Of a stretch of DNA of 7,275 nucleotides, positions 4,460-7,275 are shown in pieces (within the stretch, counting starts at the first letter, position 1; every line of letters begins with the position of its first letter). The DNA is taken from the NCBI GenBank assembly GCA_013041945.1, contig JABDRC010000073.1:1-7275 (forward strand). Reading direction: 5' to 3'. A program made the translations under genes and the position numbers. The DNA is from Halobacteria archaeon. Lineage in GTDB: Bacteria; Pseudomonadota; Gammaproteobacteria; UBA9214. The notes under the pieces were generated by a model that was not told where the DNA came from, made no database searches, and saw only the letters and a list, made by a program, of their open reading frames with translations.

Positions 4460-7216
4460 TTAATCTGCGCCGGTCAGGGACGCGTGAGCCGCGGCCAGTC
4501 TTGCCACCGGTACGCGCGGTCCCGAGCAGGAGACATAGCTCAGCCCGATGTCGTGGCAGAAGCGGATCGAGGCGGGATGTCCGCCGTGTTCGCCGCAGAT
4601 ACCCATCTTCATGCCCGGGCGTGTCTCGCGCCCCCAGCCGACGGCCAGTTCCATCAGCTTGCCCACACCCTTGATATCCAGCACCTCGAACGGATTGTCC
4701 TGCAGTACACCGCGTTCGTTATACATTGGCAGGAACTTGTTCTCGGCATCCTCGCGCGAGAACGAGAACGTCGCCTGGGTCAGGTCATTGGTGCCGAATG
4801 AGAAGAACTCGGCCTCCACGGCCAGACTGCCGGCCCGCATGCAGGAACGCACGACCTCCATCATGGAGCCGAACTTGAAGTCGACCTTCATGCCGTACTT
4901 GTCCTCGACAATCTCCTGCACGTTATCGACATAGCTCTTGACCCGCATCAGTTCCTGCGAGGTACACACCTGCGGCACCATGATTTCCGGGTGAACGTCA
5001 AAGCCCTCCTGGTGGCATTCGGCTGCGGCTTCCAGGATGGCGGAGATCTGCATGGAATAGATCTCCGGGAAGGAGAGTCCCAGGCGCACACCGCGGTGAC
5101 CCAGCATCGGGTTGACCTCGTACAGGGCGCGCACCTTCTTCAGCATGGTTTCCTTTTTCTCCAGTGTTTCCTCGACCAGGCGCGGATCCGTCAGGCGCTC
5201 GACGACGGGCTGTTCCTGGCCGCTGTGCATGAATCGCACGGCATCGGACAGGATGGTCATGCCCGTCACGGTATCCTTCAGGTGTCGCAGCATTCCGAGT
5301 TCCGCCACCAGCTGCTGCTCGGACGGCAGGAATTCGTGGATGGGCGGATCCAGCAGGCGGATGGTCACCGGTCGCGGCGCCATGGCCTTGAAAATCCCCT
5401 TGAAGTCCTCGCGCTGGATCGGCAGCAGCTTGTTCAGTGCTTCCTGCCGGTCCTCGGTCGTTTCCGCAACGATCATTTCGATAACCACAGGGAGTCTTTC
5501 CGAATCGTTGAACATGCGTTCGGTACGACACAGGCCGATGCCCATGGCGCCGTACTTGAGTGCCCGTTCGGCATCCTGTGGCGTATCGGCATTTGCCATG
5601 ACCCGGAGGCGGGCGGTTTCATCAGCCCAGCCCAGCAGGGTTTCCAGCTCCGAGGTGAATTCGGCCTCGATCATCGGCACTTCACCGAGATAGACATCGC
5701 CGGTGGTGCCGTCGATGGTAATGAGGTCGCCCTCGCTGATGGTGTGGTCGCCGACAAAGGCCTTGCGCATCTGGACATCGACATGAATGCCCTCGGCGCC
5801 GGCGACACAGGGTTTGCCCATGCCGCGGGCTACCACCGCCGCGTGCGAGGTCTTGCCGCCACGGGCCGTCAGTATGCCCTGCGAGGCAAAAAATCCGTGG
5901 ATGTCCTCGGGCTTGGTCTCCTCGCGCACCAGGATGACGCGCTGTCCGACATGCCCCTGCTGTTCGGCACGATCGGCGTCGAACACGGCGTGTCCCACCG
6001 CCGCGCCGGGCGATGCAGACAGGCCACGGGCCACCGGTGCATGCCGGGTGGCGGGATCCAGCCGCGGAAAGAGCAGCTGTTCCAGCATGTCGGGCTGGAT
6101 ACGCAGCAGCGCCTGCTGCTGATTGATCAGATCCTCGCGAGCCATGTCCACCGAGGTGCGGATCAGGGCCATGGCATTCATCTTGCCGTTGCGGGTTTGC
6201 AGGCAGTAGAAACGCCCCCTCTCGATGGTGAACTCGAAGTCCTGTACCTCCCGGTAGTGCGACTCCAGCCGTTCGCGCAGGGTCTGCAGCTCCGCGTACA
6301 TCTCCGGCATTTCCTCCTGCATCATGTCGATCGGCCTGGGCGTGCGGATACCGGCCACCACGTCTTCACCCTGGGCGTTCACCAGGTACTCACCGAACAG
6401 CCTGTTTTCGCCGGTATCCGGGTAGCGGGTAAAGCCCACCCCGGTTGCGCAATCCTCGCCCAGGTTGCCGAATACCATGGTGCAGAGGTTGACCGCGGTG
6501 CCATTGGCCATGTCCGGAGTGATGTTGAACTCACGCCGGTAGTCGACCGCGCGCTTGCCCGTCCAGGAACCGAATACCGCCTTGATGGCGATCTCCAGTT
6601 GCTCCATCGGGTCATCCGGGAAGGGATTGCCGGTTTCCTGCTCGACCACTTCCAGAAACCGGTCGGAGATTTCGCGCAGGTCGCGGGCCGTGAGTGCAAC
6701 GTCCTCTTTGGCGCCGGCCTTCGTCTTCACTGATTCGAATTCGGCGTCGAAGGCCTCGTCCGATACCCCCAGTGCGACCTTGCCGAACAGCTGAATAAAC
6801 CGGCGATAGGCATCCCAGCCAAAGCGCTCGTTGCCGGTCTGTGCAATCAGGGCCTTCAGGGTGTCGATGTTCAGCCCGAGGTTGAGAATGGTATCCATCA
6901 TGCCCGGCATTGACATGGCGGAACCGGAGCGTACCGATATCAGCAGGGGGTTCTCGCGCCCGCCAAAGGTCTTGCCGGTTTTACTCTCGAGTGCCTGCAT
7001 CTGTGCACGGACCTCGTCCATGACGCCGGCTGGCATTTCGCGGTCTGCACTATCCAGGTAGTACAGGCAGGCCTCTGTCGTGATAACGAAGCCGGGTGGC
7101 ACATTGATGCCGATCTGGGTCATTTCGCACAAATTGGCACCCTTTCCACCCAGCAGAATCTTGTTGCTGCCGTCGCCATCCTCGAATGCATAAACGTATT
7201 GCTTTTTACTGTTCAT
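4460..7216 (-). CDS. ppdK: Pyruvate,phosphate dikinase (PPDK)
   Basis: PPDK interconverts pyruvate + ATP + Pi and PEP + AMP + PPi in the cytoplasm, at the glycolysis/gluconeogenesis node. The 918-residue product is full length (family about 870-950). Residues 1 to about 350 are the ATP-grasp domain (G-G-K-G-A-N-L at 23-29, S-V-R-S-G-S-A at 94-100). The swivelling phosphohistidine domain has G-G-K-T-S-H-A-A with catalytic H458; T456 is the residue that, in PPDKs with a regulatory kinase/phosphorylase, is phosphorylated to switch the enzyme off. The C-terminal PEP/pyruvate barrel carries L-C-R-T-E (562-566), G-T-N-D-L-T-Q (808-814) and catalytic C874 in G-I-C-G-E-H-G-G. Small variants: K455 where Met is commoner, H880 where Asp is common, and S-C-S-G-P-R near the end instead of SCSPxR. 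ATG at 7216 is preceded by GGAG (7227-7224) with seven bases between. It is transcribed alone as far as the window shows, converging on the lipoprotein gene. Confidence 0.97.
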   Translation of the reverse strand: MNSKKQYVYAFEDGDGSNKILLGGKGANLCEMTQIGINVPPGFVITTEACLYYLDSADREMPAGVMDEVRAQMQALESKTGKTFGGRENPLLISVRSGSAMSMPGMMDTILNLGLNIDTLKALIAQTGNERFGWDAYRRFIQLFGKVALGVSDEAFDAEFESVKTKAGAKEDVALTARDLREISDRFLEVVEQETGNPFPDDPMEQLEIAIKAVFGSWTGKRAVDYRREFNITPDMANGTAVNLCTMVFGNLGEDCATGVGFTRYPDTGENRLFGEYLVNAQGEDVVAGIRTPRPIDMMQEEMPEMYAELQTLRERLESHYREVQDFEFTIERGRFYCLQTRNGKMNAMALIRTSVDMAREDLINQQQALLRIQPDMLEQLLFPRLDPATRHAPVARGLSASPGAAVGHAVFDADRAEQQGHVGQRVILVREETKPEDIHGFFASQGILTARGGKTSHAAVVARGMGKPCVAGAEGIHVDVQMRKAFVGDHTISEGDLITIDGTTGDVYLGEVPMIEAEFTSELETLLGWADETARLRVMANADTPQDAERALKYGAMGIGLCRTERMFNDSERLPVVIEMIVAETTEDRQEALNKLLPIQREDFKGIFKAMAPRPVTIRLLDPPIHEFLPSEQQLVAELGMLRHLKDTVTGMTILSDAVRFMHSGQEQPVVERLTDPRLVEETLEKKETMLKKVRALYEVNPMLGHRGVRLGLSFPEIYSMQISAILEAAAECHQEGFDVHPEIMVPQVCTSQELMRVKSYVDNVQEIVEDKYGMKVDFKFGSMMEVVRSCMRAGSLAVEAEFFSFGTNDLTQATFSFSREDAENKFLPMYNERGVLQDNPFEVLDIKGVGKLMELAVGWGRETRPGMKMGICGEHGGHPASIRFCHDIGLSYVSCSGPRVPVARLAAAHASLTGAD

Positions 7217-7275
7217 CCAGTATCTCCAGGTAATGCAGAATCATCAGCCCGGGTCGCGGGCACGGAACTGCCGGT

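Noticed and set aside
4991..6733. A 580-codon open frame on the plus strand, opposite ppdK
   Set aside because: It is a GC-rich antisense frame of a strongly conserved gene; its translation is His/Gln/Gly-rich with no recognisable domain, and ppdK is complete on the other strand.

Overview
The window looks like a stretch of gammaproteobacterial chromosome. This rests on the style of two housekeeping genes: an ApaH with the GDVQGC/GNHD motifs and a long pyruvate,phosphate dikinase. A VanZ-like membrane protein and the common 'PAKAGIQ'-type intergenic palindrome fit the same assignment. The genus cannot be told from the sequence. Base composition is moderately GC-rich in ppdK and apaH and clearly AT-rich in one lipoprotein gene.

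Layout, left to right. (1) 1-217, minus strand: N-terminal part of a VanZ-like small membrane protein that runs off the left edge. (2) 218-712: no convincing gene. (3) 713-1084: a broken remnant of an IS91-type transposase (N-terminal part only). (4) 1071-1910: an alpha/beta hydrolase with a complete catalytic triad and an excellent ribosome-binding site. Its C-terminus is lost just after the catalytic His and replaced by unrelated sequence. (5) 1838-1917: two tandem copies of a short dispersed repeat, one of which supplies the hydrolase stop codon. (6) 2128-2985: apaH, with its own candidate promoter and a GTG start. (7) 3013-3174: a possible 53-residue ORF that contains a third copy of the repeat. 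(8) 3259-4050: an AT-rich lipoprotein gene of unknown function, with a 14-bp palindrome near its promoter. (9) 4051-4459: intergenic DNA with a PAKAGIQ-type palindrome and a perfect 16-bp-stem hairpin. (10) 4460-7216, minus strand: complete ppdK.

The genes do not form one pathway. ApaH breaks down the alarmone Ap4A. PPDK interconverts pyruvate and PEP. The hydrolase, transposase scrap, lipoprotein and repeats read as accessory material between the housekeeping genes. apaH lies here without its frequent partners ksgA and apaG, which fits a rearranged neighbourhood. No defence system, CRISPR array, tRNA or rRNA was seen. The most unusual item is the three-copy repeat at 1838, 1893 and 3074. It resembles an Rrf2/IscR-type palindrome, but it also extends past the palindrome and reads in one frame as a conserved YLSKLVGCPPP-like peptide.
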